Origin: Campylobacter lari subsp. lari
GTDB taxonomy: Bacteria > Campylobacterota > Campylobacteria > Campylobacterales > Campylobacteraceae
Assembly (NCBI RefSeq): GCF_013372185.1
Contig: NZ_CP053830.1
Coordinates: forward strand, 868,001-932,000
Direction of reading: 5' to 3'
Length of the DNA: 64,000 nucleotides
Shown: positions 9,991 through 20,828 of the stretch, piece by piece
Numbering within the stretch: position 1 is the stretch's first letter
How the letters are laid out: each line of letters opens with the position of its first letter
Made by a program: the position numbers and the translations under genes
Notes under the pieces: generated by a model
The model's input: only the letters and a program-made list of their open reading frames with translations
Database searches by the model: none
What the model was told of the DNA's origin: nothing

Positions 9991-10935
9991 ATGAAAATTT
10001 TTGATATGGTGGTTATTGGCGCTGGCCCTGCAGGTATTGCAGCGGGAGTAGAAGCTAAAATAAAAAATAAAGAAGTTATTGTTTTAGAAAAAGCTGATGC
10101 GGTTTGTCAAACCTTAGTAAAATTTTACAAAGAAGGCAAAAGAGTAGATAAAGCTTATAAAGGTTGTGATAGCACAAATCACGGGCATATAAATTTTGAA
10201 GATGGAACTAGAGAAAGCACGATAGAAACTTTCCAAAATGCTATCAAAGAGCATAATCTTGAAGTAAAACTTTCTAGTGAAGTTGAAAGTATTAAAAAAG
10301 ATGGGGAAAATTTCATCGTTAGCACCGCAAATGAAAATTATATTTGCAAAAATGCAGTTATTGCCATAGGTAGAATGGGTAAACCGAATAAACCAAGCTA
10401 TACTTTACCTATAACTTTAACAAAAATCATCAATTTTAATGCAAATTCAGCAAGCCAAGGTGAAAAAATCTTAGTTGTAGGTGGTGGAAATTCGGCAGCA
10501 GAATACGCTATAGATTTAGCTAAAAATAATGATGTAACGCTTTGCTATAGAAGAGAAACTTTCTCAAGATTAAACGATATTAATCTAGAAGATATTCAAA
10601 AAGCTTTTGAACAAGGCAGTGTAAAAGCAAAACTTGGCATAGATATAACTAGCATTGAAGATGAAGGCGGTAAAGCTAAAGTAAATTTCACTAATGACAC
10701 AAATGAAATTTATGATCGTATTATTTATGCTATTGGTGGTTCAACTCCACTTGATTTCTTACAAAAATGCTCTATAGAAGTTGACGAAAAAGGCGTGCCA
10801 AGTTTTGATGAAAATAAAGAAAGCAATGTAAAAGGATTATTTGTAGCAGGTGATATAGCGAGCAAAAATGGAGCTTCTATTGTAGTGGGTTTAAATGATT
10901 CGTTTAAAATCTGCGATCATCTTTATAAATGCTAA
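9991..10935 (+). CDS. FAD-dependent NAD(P)H oxidoreductase (YpdA/thioredoxin reductase-like)
   Basis: Cytosolic two-dinucleotide-fold flavoprotein, 314 residues. The FAD motif GAGPAG is at 10-15, a central NAD(P)H motif VVGGGNSAAEYA lies near 163-174, and the FAD ribityl motif GLFVAGDIA is close to the C-terminus. The redox CxxC of thioredoxin reductase is absent, which places it nearer to YpdA-type or ferredoxin/flavodoxin reductase-like members. It starts a run of seven overlapping plus-strand genes and overlaps the next one by seven bases. RBS AAGGGAAAT precedes the ATG. The electron acceptor is unknown. Confidence 0.85.
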   Translation: MKIFDMVVIGAGPAGIAAGVEAKIKNKEVIVLEKADAVCQTLVKFYKEGKRVDKAYKGCDSTNHGHINFEDGTRESTIETFQNAIKEHNLEVKLSSEVESIKKDGENFIVSTANENYICKNAVIAIGRMGKPNKPSYTLPITLTKIINFNANSASQGEKILVVGGGNSAAEYAIDLAKNNDVTLCYRRETFSRLNDINLEDIQKAFEQGSVKAKLGIDITSIEDEGGKAKVNFTNDTNEIYDRIIYAIGGSTPLDFLQKCSIEVDEKGVPSFDENKESNVKGLFVAGDIASKNGASIVVGLNDSFKICDHLYKC

Positions 10936-11621
10936 AACTCTTTCAATACTCAAAAGGCTATCGCTATAATAACGATAGTCTTTTACTTTTTGACTTTTTA
11001 TCTAAATATAATTTAAAAGGAAATATCCTTGATATAGGATGTGGCTGTGGAATTTTAGGACTTTTGATAAAACAAAAATTTCCAAATTCAAAAGTTTATC
11101 TACTAGATATCCAAGAGCAAAATATCAAACTAAGTTATAAAAACGCCAAAGAAAATAAACTTGAAATTCAAGGCATTTGTGAAGACTTTTTAAACTATAA
11201 AAGTGATATAAAATTTGATTTTTTGATCTCTAATCCTCCATTTTATAAAAAAAATACACAAAAAAGTCAAGATTTGCATTTATGCATATCAAGATATCAA
11301 GAATTTATGCCACTTGAAAAAATGCTTTTTAAAATAAATTCTTTAATCAAGCCAAATGGTAGTTTTTTTATGTGTTATGAGGCTAGTTTTTTAGATGAAA
11401 TTTGTGCTTATTTAAAACAATTTAAATTAAAACTAGTTTCACTTCAATGTATTCATACCAATGCACAAACTAATGCAAGACTTGTTTTAATGCATATTAA
11501 AAAAAATAGCAAAAGTCCTTGCACTATAATGCCTACACTTTTTATGTATGAAAATGATGTTTTAAATCCAAAAATTAGTGAAATTTATGAAAATACAGGA
11601 ACTATAAGCTATGATGTGTGA
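10929..11621 (+). CDS. TrmN6-like tRNA1(Val) (adenine37-N6)-methyltransferase
   Basis: SAM-dependent N6-adenine methyltransferase, 230 residues. SAM motif DIGCGCG is at 35-41 and the catalytic SNPPFY at 101-106; NPPFY is the N6-adenine signature. The opening FQYSKGYRYNNDSLLLFDFL resembles the N-terminus of the TrmN6 (YfiC) family. It overlaps both neighbours by several bases, implying translational coupling. The exact substrate is inferred from family resemblance. Confidence 0.85.
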   Translation: MLKLFQYSKGYRYNNDSLLLFDFLSKYNLKGNILDIGCGCGILGLLIKQKFPNSKVYLLDIQEQNIKLSYKNAKENKLEIQGICEDFLNYKSDIKFDFLISNPPFYKKNTQKSQDLHLCISRYQEFMPLEKMLFKINSLIKPNGSFFMCYEASFLDEICAYLKQFKLKLVSLQCIHTNAQTNARLVLMHIKKNSKSPCTIMPTLFMYENDVLNPKISEIYENTGTISYDV

Positions 11622-11982
11622 AAAAGGTTTTGATTTTTCTTTTGATGAAAGTGCTTGTGAAAAATGCGGCGGGAAATGTTGCACTGGAGAAAGTGGGTAT
11701 ATCTATGCTAGCAAAGAAGAACTAGAAGCTATTGCTAGTTTTTTAAATTTAGGCTTTGAAGCCTTTAAAGAGCAATACCTCATCAAAGTTGGGTTTAAAT
11801 ATAGCTTTAAAGAAGTAAAGTATGAAAATGGCTATCGTTGTATTTTTTTTGATACAATGTATAAAAAATGTTTAATTTACAAGCATAGACCAAAACAATG
11901 TAGAACTTTTCCGTTTTGGGAGTATTTTAAAACGCACAAAGAGGAGTTAAAAAAAGAATGTATAGGGGTTTGCTTTCACTAA
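11611..11982 (+). CDS. YkgJ-family cysteine-cluster protein
   Basis: Small cytosolic protein, 123 residues, with the Cys pattern of the YkgJ (zinc/iron-chelating) family: C16, C19, C23, C24, then CLIYKHRPKQCRTFPFW, where the last Cys and the RPxxCRxFPFW motif are diagnostic. Members are thought to bind Zn or an Fe-S cluster; their role is not established. Two adjacent ATGs (11611 and 11614) are possible starts. It overlaps the methyltransferase by 11 bases and the TPR gene by 25. Confidence 0.85.
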   Translation: MMCEKGFDFSFDESACEKCGGKCCTGESGYIYASKEELEAIASFLNLGFEAFKEQYLIKVGFKYSFKEVKYENGYRCIFFDTMYKKCLIYKHRPKQCRTFPFWEYFKTHKEELKKECIGVCFH

Positions 11983-13193
11983 TTATAGTTTTTATCCTAA
12001 CAAGCCTTGCTTTAGCTAAAGGTGAAGATAAAATCCTACAAGCACTTATTTATGAAGAACATGGACAATTTCAAAAAGCATGTGATATTTATACAAATTT
12101 ATTTCATGAAAATAATGAAAGTATTTATTTGCAAAAGGCTTTACTTTTAGCTTTAAGTGCTAATTTAAAACAAAAAGATGAGCTTTTAAAAGCTTCTAAA
12201 GACTTTTTAGAACACACAGCTATTGCAAGATTAAATGCTTTGTATTTTTTTGAAATAGGAGATTATAAACAAGCCGAAGCTATACTTTATAAACTCATTA
12301 AAGAAGAACAAGATTATAGAAATTATGAAATATTAGGCGATATTTTTGCCAAAAAAGCTTTATATACCAAAGCTTTAGAGCAATACAATCTTGCCTATAA
12401 GCTTTTTGAGCATGAAAATTTATTACTTAAAATAGTTGAAATTAATATCAAAAATAAAAATATCAACCAAGCTAAAAAGGCCTTAGAAGAATTTGTAAAA
12501 AGTTCACAATGTACCCTTAAAACATGCACCCTACTTTTAAAAATTTATCAAGAACAAAAAGATCACAAAGCAAGTATCCAAACCCTTGAAAAACTATATA
12601 AACTCAACAATGATATTAAATACATCTACGCTATGATAGAACTACTAGCACAAGAAAAAAACTACACTCAGGCTCTAAATTTAACCCAAAAATATAACAT
12701 AGATCCTGATACTAAAATTTTCTTATACACGCAAACAAAAGATTATAAAAAAGCTTACGAAATAGCTTTAAAACATTATGAACTTAGTAAAGATAAAAAA
12801 TATCTTTCCATGGCAGGCGTTTTGGAATTTGAAATTCATATGGATCCTAAAAGTAAAAAAGTCACGGACCCAAAAATTCTAGCTTCTATCATGAAAAAAT
12901 TTGAGCAAAGCGTAGATATACGCAGCGATGCTTTATATCAAAACTATTATGGCTATGCCTTGATTGAATATGATATTGATATAGCCAAAGGTATGGAGCT
13001 AGTAGGCTGGGCGCTTGAACAAGAACCGCAAAATCTTTATTATCTTGACTCTTTAGCTTGGGGGTATTATAAACTTAAAGATTGTAAAAAGGCTTATGAA
13101 ATTTTACAAAAAACACTGCATGATAAAGAATTTTCAAGTTCAGATGAAAGTAAAGAGCATTTAAAGGCCATTGAAAAATGTTTAAAACAATAG
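11958..13193 (+). CDS. Exported TPR-repeat protein
   Basis: 411 residues starting MYRGLLSLIIVFILTSLALA, a clear Sec signal with an ALA cleavage site, then helical tetratricopeptide repeats through most of the length (for example about residues 95-175, with the GD-A--Y--A--Y pattern). No lipobox Cys is present, so it should be periplasmic rather than lipid-anchored. TPR scaffolds mediate protein-protein contacts; no partner is evident. The start lies inside the preceding gene, the only in-frame position giving an intact signal peptide. Confidence 0.8.
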   Translation: MYRGLLSLIIVFILTSLALAKGEDKILQALIYEEHGQFQKACDIYTNLFHENNESIYLQKALLLALSANLKQKDELLKASKDFLEHTAIARLNALYFFEIGDYKQAEAILYKLIKEEQDYRNYEILGDIFAKKALYTKALEQYNLAYKLFEHENLLLKIVEINIKNKNINQAKKALEEFVKSSQCTLKTCTLLLKIYQEQKDHKASIQTLEKLYKLNNDIKYIYAMIELLAQEKNYTQALNLTQKYNIDPDTKIFLYTQTKDYKKAYEIALKHYELSKDKKYLSMAGVLEFEIHMDPKSKKVTDPKILASIMKKFEQSVDIRSDALYQNYYGYALIEYDIDIAKGMELVGWALEQEPQNLYYLDSLAWGYYKLKDCKKAYEILQKTLHDKEFSSSDESKEHLKAIEKCLKQ

Positions 13194-13780
13194 ATTTAAA
13201 AAATCATTTTTCAAAAACACAAAAAATTCTGGAAAGTAAAAAAGAAATTTTTCCTTATGATATGCTAGGTAGAAGCCTAGCTTCCAATGCCTTTTATCCT
13301 AAAGATATTTATACACTTTTACATGAAAGAAAACTTTCACATTTTTTATATTCTAAAGATTTAAATTTTAATCATGAAAATTTTGATGCCATCATCTTAC
13401 CAACAAGCCCTTTGCTTAATCAAGACATACAAAATTTAAGTCTTTTTAGACGCTACCATGAAAAACCTATTGTGCAATTTGATTTTATTTTTGATGAATA
13501 TCAAATTTTAGAAAGCTTAGTATATGGGGCTGATGCGTTTATTGTATTTCCTAAAATGCTAAAAACTAAGCAACTAAAAAAACTTTATAATTTTGCAATA
13601 CATCTTGGTTTAGAAGCCATTTTTTACCTTGAAAGCAAAAGTGATCTTAATAACGCTATTTTAGCAGGAGCTAGAATTTTTTTATTGGAAGATGAAAAGC
13701 TATTATCTTTGATACCAAAAAATAAAGCTCTTATAAGTAAAAATATCAAAAATTTACATGCTTGCATAAAGGAGAGTTGA
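13178..13780 (+). CDS. TrpC-like protein, probable inactive indole-3-glycerol phosphate synthase homologue
   Basis: 200 residues. The central part aligns well with indole-3-glycerol phosphate synthase: PIVQFDFIFDEYQI corresponds to the family's PVL(R/C)KDFIIDPYQI, and YGADAFIVF...HLGLEAIFYL...AGARIFLL to the following strands. The catalytic residues are missing. The KDF lysine is Phe, the Glu of the LVEVH strand is not conserved (IFYLE), and the GINNRDL phosphate-site motif is replaced by LLEDEKLL. It is also about 55 residues shorter than TrpC. In C. jejuni I recall an intact trpC in this slot between the TPR and HIT genes. The frame is open and coupled (TGATG) to the HIT gene, so it is probably still made; any function is unknown. 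Confidence 0.7.
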   Translation: MFKTIDLKNHFSKTQKILESKKEIFPYDMLGRSLASNAFYPKDIYTLLHERKLSHFLYSKDLNFNHENFDAIILPTSPLLNQDIQNLSLFRRYHEKPIVQFDFIFDEYQILESLVYGADAFIVFPKMLKTKQLKKLYNFAIHLGLEAIFYLESKSDLNNAILAGARIFLLEDEKLLSLIPKNKALISKNIKNLHACIKES

Positions 13781-14268
13781 TGGAGTATTTATACGCGCCT
13801 TGGAGGGATGTTTATTTTAATAATAAAGATAAAAATTTTTGCCCTTTTTGTCATTGTAAGCATGAACTTAATGAAGATAAAAAACTTGGGGTAATTTTTA
13901 GAGCTAAAGAATGCTTTGGCATTATGAATAAATACCCTTATAGTCCGGGTCATTTTATGATTATCCCTTATGAGCATTTAGAAAATATAGAAGATTTAAG
14001 TGATGATACATGGCTAGAAATTAGCCATTTTGTGCGTATTGGAGTTAAAATTTTAAAAGAGAACTTTCATGCTAAGGGTGTTAATATAGGTATGAATTTG
14101 GGTAGTGCAGCAGGAGCTGGTATAGCGCCGCATTGTCATTATCATTTAATCCCAAGATGGCAAGGTGATACAAATTTTATCACTACCATAGGACAAACTA
14201 GAGTTTGTGGGAGTGATTTAGAAAAAATTTATACCACCTTATGTAAAGCTTTTAAAGACTATGTATAA
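13780..14268 (+). CDS. HIT-family nucleotide hydrolase
   Basis: 162 residues from MEYLYAPWRDVYF. The active-site histidine triad HCHYHLIPRW lies near residues 112-121, with the middle His of HxHxH as nucleophile. An N-terminal FCPFCHCKH supplies a zinc-binding Cys pair typical of Ap4A phosphorylase-like HIT proteins. The start at 13780 overlaps the preceding stop (TGATG) and has GGAG just upstream; a slightly longer open frame from 13762 lacks this support. Likely acts on dinucleoside polyphosphates or nucleoside phosphoramidates. Confidence 0.9.
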   Translation: MEYLYAPWRDVYFNNKDKNFCPFCHCKHELNEDKKLGVIFRAKECFGIMNKYPYSPGHFMIIPYEHLENIEDLSDDTWLEISHFVRIGVKILKENFHAKGVNIGMNLGSAAGAGIAPHCHYHLIPRWQGDTNFITTIGQTRVCGSDLEKIYTTLCKAFKDYV

Positions 14269-15244
14269 AGAAGTTGATTTTGAAAATTTTTTAAAATTTA
14301 ATTTTGATCTTTTAATTGATGCAAGAAGTCCCAAAGAATACAGCCATGCTCATATAAAATCTGCGCAAAATTACTATGCACTAAGTGATAATGAATTTGA
14401 AGAAATAGGCACACTTTATAAGAAAAACAAAGGCTTAGCTAAAGCAAAAGGCGCAAGTTATATTTGTAAAAATATGAGTGAGCATATTAATAAAATTTAT
14501 CAAAGTTATAAAATAGGCTCTTTGGTGGGAATTTATTGTGCAAGAGGTGGTAAAAGATCAAAAGCTATTGCTTTAATCTTAGCTGAACTTGGTTATAGGG
14601 TTGTAAGATTAGAAGGTGGATATAAAGCTTATAGAAGTTATGTGAGTGAGTTTTTTAGAAAAGATTTAAATATTGAGTTTTTATGCCTTTGTGGTAATAC
14701 AGCAAGTGGCAAAAGTGATTTAATCCAAACTTTAGATAATGCTTTAAATTTAGAAAAACTAGCCAACCATCAAGGATCAAGTTTTGGTAAAATTTATGGA
14801 GAACAACCAAGCCAAAAAGCTTTTGAAGATGAATTGTTTTATTTTTTAAAAGATTATAGCCATAAAACTTGTTTTATAGAAGCTGAAAGCAGACAAATTG
14901 GAAATTTAATCATCCCGCTAAATTTATACAATAGTATGCAAAAAGCTAAGAAAATTTGGTGTGAATGCGACACAGACTTGCGTATTCAAAGAGTTTTAAA
15001 AAACTACACTCCAATGGATAAAAAAGTATTTTATCAATGTGTTGAAAAAATATCACCTTATATCAGCAAGGATTTTAAACTAAAACTTTGTCAAAATTAT
15101 GAAGAAAATAATTTAGAACTTTGTGTAAAAATGCTTTTTGAATATTATGATAAAGTATATAAAAAACCTACAAAAATTGATTATTTTATCAATAGTTCTA
15201 ATTTAGATGAAGCTAAAAAACATCTTATGAGTTTAAACTCATAA
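14261..15244 (+). CDS. mnmH: tRNA 2-selenouridine/geranyl-2-thiouridine synthase MnmH (SelU)
   Basis: 327 residues. The N-terminal rhodanese domain has catalytic Cys93 in YCARGGKRS, followed by a P-loop domain with GNTASGKS (145-152). This architecture is specific to MnmH/SelU, which replaces sulfur by selenium at the wobble 2-thiouridine of tRNAs for Lys, Glu and Gln. It overlaps the HIT gene by eight bases and ends the seven-gene operon. Its stop lies in a palindromic hairpin shared with the convergent transporter gene. selD is not in this window. Confidence 0.92.
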   Translation: MYKEVDFENFLKFNFDLLIDARSPKEYSHAHIKSAQNYYALSDNEFEEIGTLYKKNKGLAKAKGASYICKNMSEHINKIYQSYKIGSLVGIYCARGGKRSKAIALILAELGYRVVRLEGGYKAYRSYVSEFFRKDLNIEFLCLCGNTASGKSDLIQTLDNALNLEKLANHQGSSFGKIYGEQPSQKAFEDELFYFLKDYSHKTCFIEAESRQIGNLIIPLNLYNSMQKAKKIWCECDTDLRIQRVLKNYTPMDKKVFYQCVEKISPYISKDFKLKLCQNYEENNLELCVKMLFEYYDKVYKKPTKIDYFINSSNLDEAKKHLMSLNS

Positions 15245-15247
15245 GAT
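15222..15247. terminator. Bidirectional hairpin between mnmH and the phosphate transporter gene
   Basis: A perfect 26-base palindrome, ATCTTATGAGTTT followed by AAACTCATAAGAT, spans both stop codons. On the minus strand it is followed by G and six Ts, a good intrinsic terminator for the transporter gene. On the plus strand the T-run is weaker. Confidence 0.75.
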
Positions 15248-16759
15248 TGTATTTACAAAGATAATAAAAATAATACTTGAAAGAATTCCAGCAACTGGTA
15301 AAGTAATCACCCATGCCAAGCCAATAGGCTTCATCATAGCCCATTTAGCATCTTTATTAAATACCCCTATACCCAAAATTGCACCGATTAAAATATGGGT
15401 TGAGCTAACTGGAATTCCAAGTTGGGTAGCTAAAAGTATAACAATACTTGCGCCAAGTTCAGCACTAAAGCCTGTTGTTGGCTTAATTTCTGCTAGTTTT
15501 GAACCCACAGTTTGAATAACTTCTTTACCCAAAAACCAAAGCCCAATAACTAAAGCTATACCAAACATAAGCATTACAGCAAATGGCACTGGCGAACTTG
15601 GATTGATAGTGTTGTTTTTAAGCACATTTAAAATTGCAGCAAATGGCCCAAGAGCATTAGCTATATCATTAGCTCCGTGCGAAAAAGCAAAACTTGAAGC
15701 AGTAAAAATTTGAAACCAAGAAAAAATCTTTTCTATGGTTTTATTAACCTGAGTTTTTTTCATCAATCTCACAACCGCTAAAGTAACAATATAAGCAAAA
15801 ATAGAAATAATCGAAACTATCCATAAATTTTGCATTACATCTAAAGTAGAAACCTTATTTAAGCCCTTAAATAAAAACATAGAAGCAATAGTCAATGCAC
15901 CTACACCTGCTATTAAAGGAACATGAAATTTCATTCTTGAGAAAACATCTATGTTTTTTTCTTTTTCTTTTAACTCTTTGATTTTTAACTTATATTCACT
16001 TCTTTTTTCATCATCATCTAAAACAATAGCACTAAGTTCTTTGATTTGCTCCTCTTGGCTTTTGTTTTTTAAATTTTTAAAATATTCTTCTTTAAATGCT
16101 TTTTTTTCTTTTTTAATTTCTTTTACTACAAGAGTTATTTCTTCTGATGGCTTTAAGATTTTTTTATAAATATAAGCATAAATTAAATACGCCACAAGCC
16201 CGCCAAGCAAAGGAGAAATAACCCAACTCATAGCTATTTTATAAATACCATTCCAATTTACCATAGATAATGCTTGATCTTGATCAAAAAATACAAACCC
16301 CATAGCAATACTTGAACCTACAATACCTCCTATAATACTATGAGTAGTAGAAACTGGAAGTCCTTTTTTAGTCGCCACAAAAAGCCAAATTCCAGAGCTT
16401 AATAAAGCCGAGAGCATTACACATACAAATACCATAGGATTAACCCCATCAGGCAAAACCACTATACCACTTCTTATGGTATTTGTTACTTCTCCTCCTG
16501 CAAACACAGCCCCGCTTAATTCAAATACAGCAGCGATTATCAAAGCTTGTTTTATAGTAACAGTTTTAGCGCCTACGCTAGTGCCAAATGAATTTGCAAC
16601 ATCATTACCACCAACATTAAAGGCCATGAAAATACCAAATATACTAGCAAGGATAAATAATATCATGGAATTATTAGGAATATAATTATACCCCCAAACA
16701 AAAAAACATAAAACACTCACAATAAAAATAAAAAATGCAATAGCATTATCTTTACTCAA
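15239..16759 (-). CDS. PiT-family inorganic phosphate transporter
   Basis: Inner-membrane phosphate permease, 506 residues, with the two PiT repeats: GGNDVANSFGTSVG near residue 50 and SHGANDIANALGPFAA near residue 365. A charged cytoplasmic linker rich in Lys and Glu (about residues 205-270) separates them. N-terminal helices are clear. It is convergent with mnmH, overlapping it by six bases at the stops, and lies 46 bases after pdxA on the same strand. PiT proteins co-transport metal-phosphate with H+ or Na+. Confidence 0.92.
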   Translation of the reverse strand: MSKDNAIAFFIFIVSVLCFFVWGYNYIPNNSMILFILASIFGIFMAFNVGGNDVANSFGTSVGAKTVTIKQALIIAAVFELSGAVFAGGEVTNTIRSGIVVLPDGVNPMVFVCVMLSALLSSGIWLFVATKKGLPVSTTHSIIGGIVGSSIAMGFVFFDQDQALSMVNWNGIYKIAMSWVISPLLGGLVAYLIYAYIYKKILKPSEEITLVVKEIKKEKKAFKEEYFKNLKNKSQEEQIKELSAIVLDDDEKRSEYKLKIKELKEKEKNIDVFSRMKFHVPLIAGVGALTIASMFLFKGLNKVSTLDVMQNLWIVSIISIFAYIVTLAVVRLMKKTQVNKTIEKIFSWFQIFTASSFAFSHGANDIANALGPFAAILNVLKNNTINPSSPVPFAVMLMFGIALVIGLWFLGKEVIQTVGSKLAEIKPTTGFSAELGASIVILLATQLGIPVSSTHILIGAILGIGVFNKDAKWAMMKPIGLAWVITLPVAGILSSIIFIIFVNTIL

Positions 16760-16805
16760 GTATTCTCCTTAAGAATTTATTTTAATGAATTAATTTTAGT
16801 AACTT

Positions 16806-18679
<1,874 letters not shown>

Positions 18680-18697
18680 TTATAAGTTTTTTGCTAT

Positions 18698-18703
18698 TAT
18701 ACT
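18698..18703 (+). promoter_or_regulatory. Possible -10 box for the ppx/gppA-like gene
   Basis: TATACT in the 55-base divergent gap, 22 bases before the GTG start. A/T-rich surroundings, no clear -35. Candidate only. Confidence 0.35.
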
Positions 18704-18725
18704 TTAAATTTTTTAAGGAGAGTTA

Positions 18726-19691
18726 GTGCTTGGTATTGATATGGGCTCAAACACATTAAGAGCTGTTTTGATGGATGAAAATTTTAATAAATTAAAAAGC
18801 GAAGAATTTATCATAGGGACAGCTAAAAATATGCAAAATGAAACTATTAGCGATGAAGCTATAGAGAGAATTTTCAATGCATTAAAAAGCTTAAAAGAAA
18901 AAAAATACGATTTAAGCCAAGCCAAAGCTGTTGCCACAGCTGCTTTTAGAAAAGCAAAAAATACTCAAGCTATTTTTGAAAAAATCAAAAAAGAATTTAA
19001 GCTTGAAGTAAAATTAATCGATGCAAAAAGCGAAGCAAAATTAAGCATTTTAGGCATGAATGAAAGGCTTAAAATTCTTAAGATTTTTAGGAAAGATTTA
19101 AGCTATTGTGATTTAGGCGGTGCTTCTTGTGAAATTTCAAATGATAAATTTAGCAAAAGTTATGATTTTGGCATTATTAGTTTTTATGAAAGAATGCATT
19201 TTAAAGCTATAAAATCAAATTCTTGTGTAAAATTATTTAAAAAATATCCACAAAATCTTAAACACATTAAAGATGAAAAATTAAAACTTCATTTTAGCCC
19301 CTATCCTAGCCACTTAAAACAGCTAATGTTTGAGGCTTTTAGTATATGCAAAAATATAAAAAAAGAATTAAAAGGAAAGTTTTTTGTTTTAAACTCAGGA
19401 GTTCCTACTACACTTTGTGCGTATAAACAGGCTATAAAATATGAAGATTATTTAGAAGATAGTGTAAATGGAAAAATGCTAAAGCGCAAAGATTTTTTAA
19501 ATTTTGCTTTAAAAATTTGGAATTTAGAGCAAGAAAAGGCTAAAATTTATCTTGGAAAAAATAGAAAAAAATACCTCATAGCAGGCTCAATGATATTTTT
19601 TGCTTTATTTAGCAAGCAAAAACTTATTATAATTGATGATGGTGTTAGAGAAGGTGTGTGTATAGCACATTTTAAAAATATCAAATTTTAA
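18726..19691 (+). CDS. Ppx/GppA-family phosphatase
   Basis: Actin-fold phosphatase, 321 residues, starting at GTG (18726) with AAGGAG eight bases before. The N-terminal phosphate loop IDMGSNTLRAVL (about 4-15) and second loop DLGGASCEIS match exopolyphosphatase/pppGpp phosphohydrolase enzymes. It holds only the two core domains, without the C-terminal helical extension of E. coli Ppx, like the short epsilonproteobacterial members. Whether it acts on polyphosphate or pppGpp cannot be read here. First of a three-gene group with the YqeY and nuclease genes. Confidence 0.88.
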   Translation: MLGIDMGSNTLRAVLMDENFNKLKSEEFIIGTAKNMQNETISDEAIERIFNALKSLKEKKYDLSQAKAVATAAFRKAKNTQAIFEKIKKEFKLEVKLIDAKSEAKLSILGMNERLKILKIFRKDLSYCDLGGASCEISNDKFSKSYDFGIISFYERMHFKAIKSNSCVKLFKKYPQNLKHIKDEKLKLHFSPYPSHLKQLMFEAFSICKNIKKELKGKFFVLNSGVPTTLCAYKQAIKYEDYLEDSVNGKMLKRKDFLNFALKIWNLEQEKAKIYLGKNRKKYLIAGSMIFFALFSKQKLIIIDDGVREGVCIAHFKNIKF

Positions 19692-19701
19692 AGGAGAAAC
19701 A

Positions 19702-20145
19702 ATGAATTTAAAAGATCAAATTTTAGAAGATATCAAAGAAGCTATGCGCAATAAGGATGATTTTAAAAGAAACACCTTAAGAACGCTTAGCGCATGCTTT
19801 AAACAAATTGAAGTTGATGAGAGAATTACACTTGATGATGAGAGAATTTATAAAATTATCGCAAGTGAGATTAAAAAAAGAAATGAGGCTGCACTTGCTT
19901 TTAACAAAGGCTCAAGAGAAGATTTAGCCCAAAAAGAACTTCAAGAAGTAGCTATTTTAAGTGCGTATTTACCAAAACAACTAAGCGATGAAGAATTAGA
20001 AAGTGAGCTTAAAAAACTCATAGAAAAACTACAAATTAGCTCATTAAAAGAGCAAGGAATGCTAATGAAAGAAGCTAAAGCACTTTTTGGAGCAAGTGTT
20101 GATGGAAAAAGATTAAATGAAATGGTTAGAAAACTTTTAGCATGA
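19702..20145 (+). CDS. GatB/YqeY-domain protein
   Basis: 147 residues, all-helical YqeY family related to the tail domain of the GatB amidotransferase subunit. Typical stretches are DFKRNTLRTLSACFKQIEVDERITLDDE and QELQEVAILSAYLPKQLS. Presumed tRNA-binding or amidotransferase-associated, but no activity is proven. AAGGAG precedes the ATG. It overlaps the nuclease gene by four bases (ATGA). Confidence 0.88.
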   Translation: MNLKDQILEDIKEAMRNKDDFKRNTLRTLSACFKQIEVDERITLDDERIYKIIASEIKKRNEAALAFNKGSREDLAQKELQEVAILSAYLPKQLSDEELESELKKLIEKLQISSLKEQGMLMKEAKALFGASVDGKRLNEMVRKLLA

Positions 20146-20795
20146 AAAAAGCCTTAATTCTTTGCACTCTAGCCTTAAGCTCTTTTGCATACACTCAATA
20201 TGAGCTTGATCCTAGCTTTAAAAAGTATTTTCAAAATTGCTCTTTATTGATGGATAAGTATTATTATATTAATTGTTATGATTATAACTATAAAGGCACT
20301 AAAGCAATAGCTTATAAACTTGAAGCTAGAATTTTAAATCAAAAACACATTAAAAAACGCCCAAAATTTAAAGATGATACTAACATTCCTAAAAAATATA
20401 GAACTTATTGGGAAGATTATATAAAAAGTGGTTATACAAGAGGGCATGTCGTGCCAAATCAATCCATGAATACAACCCCACAAGCCCAACTTAGCACTTT
20501 TTTAATGAGCAATATAACCCCGCAAAAAAAAGATATCAATGCAAAAATTTGGAATGAAATCGAACAAAGAGAAAGATATCTTGCAAAAAAATACAAAGAA
20601 TTAGAAGTGCTAAATTTAGTGCTTTATGATGATAAGCCAAAACGCATTAAAAATAATATCGCCATTCCTAGTTTTTATGTAAAAATTTTAAAAGCTAAAA
20701 ATTATAGTGAATGTTATAAAGTGCCAAATAATGATAATTTTGCAGAATTTGATAAAAATTATTTTAAAGAAGATTGTAAGAAATATATTGATTAA
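20142..20795 (+). CDS. Secreted DNA/RNA non-specific endonuclease
   Basis: 217 residues. A signal peptide (MKKALILCTLALSSFAY) predicts export. The metal-dependent nuclease motif appears as YTRGHVVPN, with catalytic His in the (D/T)RGH motif, and MSNITPQ supplies the metal-binding Asn. This is the NUC1/Serratia nuclease fold. It could degrade extracellular DNA for nutrition or limit natural transformation, as described for related Campylobacter nucleases; that link is inference. Confidence 0.9.
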   Translation: MKKALILCTLALSSFAYTQYELDPSFKKYFQNCSLLMDKYYYINCYDYNYKGTKAIAYKLEARILNQKHIKKRPKFKDDTNIPKKYRTYWEDYIKSGYTRGHVVPNQSMNTTPQAQLSTFLMSNITPQKKDINAKIWNEIEQRERYLAKKYKELEVLNLVLYDDKPKRIKNNIAIPSFYVKILKAKNYSECYKVPNNDNFAEFDKNYFKEDCKKYID

Positions 20796-20799
20796 AAAT

Positions 20800-20823
20800 G
20801 CTAGAAGTTTTATAACTTCTAGC
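20800..20823. terminator. Bidirectional terminator between nuclease gene and dnaK
   Basis: GCTAGAAGTT / AACTTCTAGC, a perfect 10-base-pair stem with a TTAT loop between two convergent genes. It is followed by TTAGTTTATT on the plus strand and by ATTTTTAAT on the minus strand. Confidence 0.8.
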
Positions 20824-20828
20824 TTAGT

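Noticed and set aside
13762-13779. Longer N-terminus for the HIT protein
   Set aside because: The extra six codons overlap the preceding gene and leave GGAG inside the coding part; the ATG at 13780 with TGATG coupling is better.
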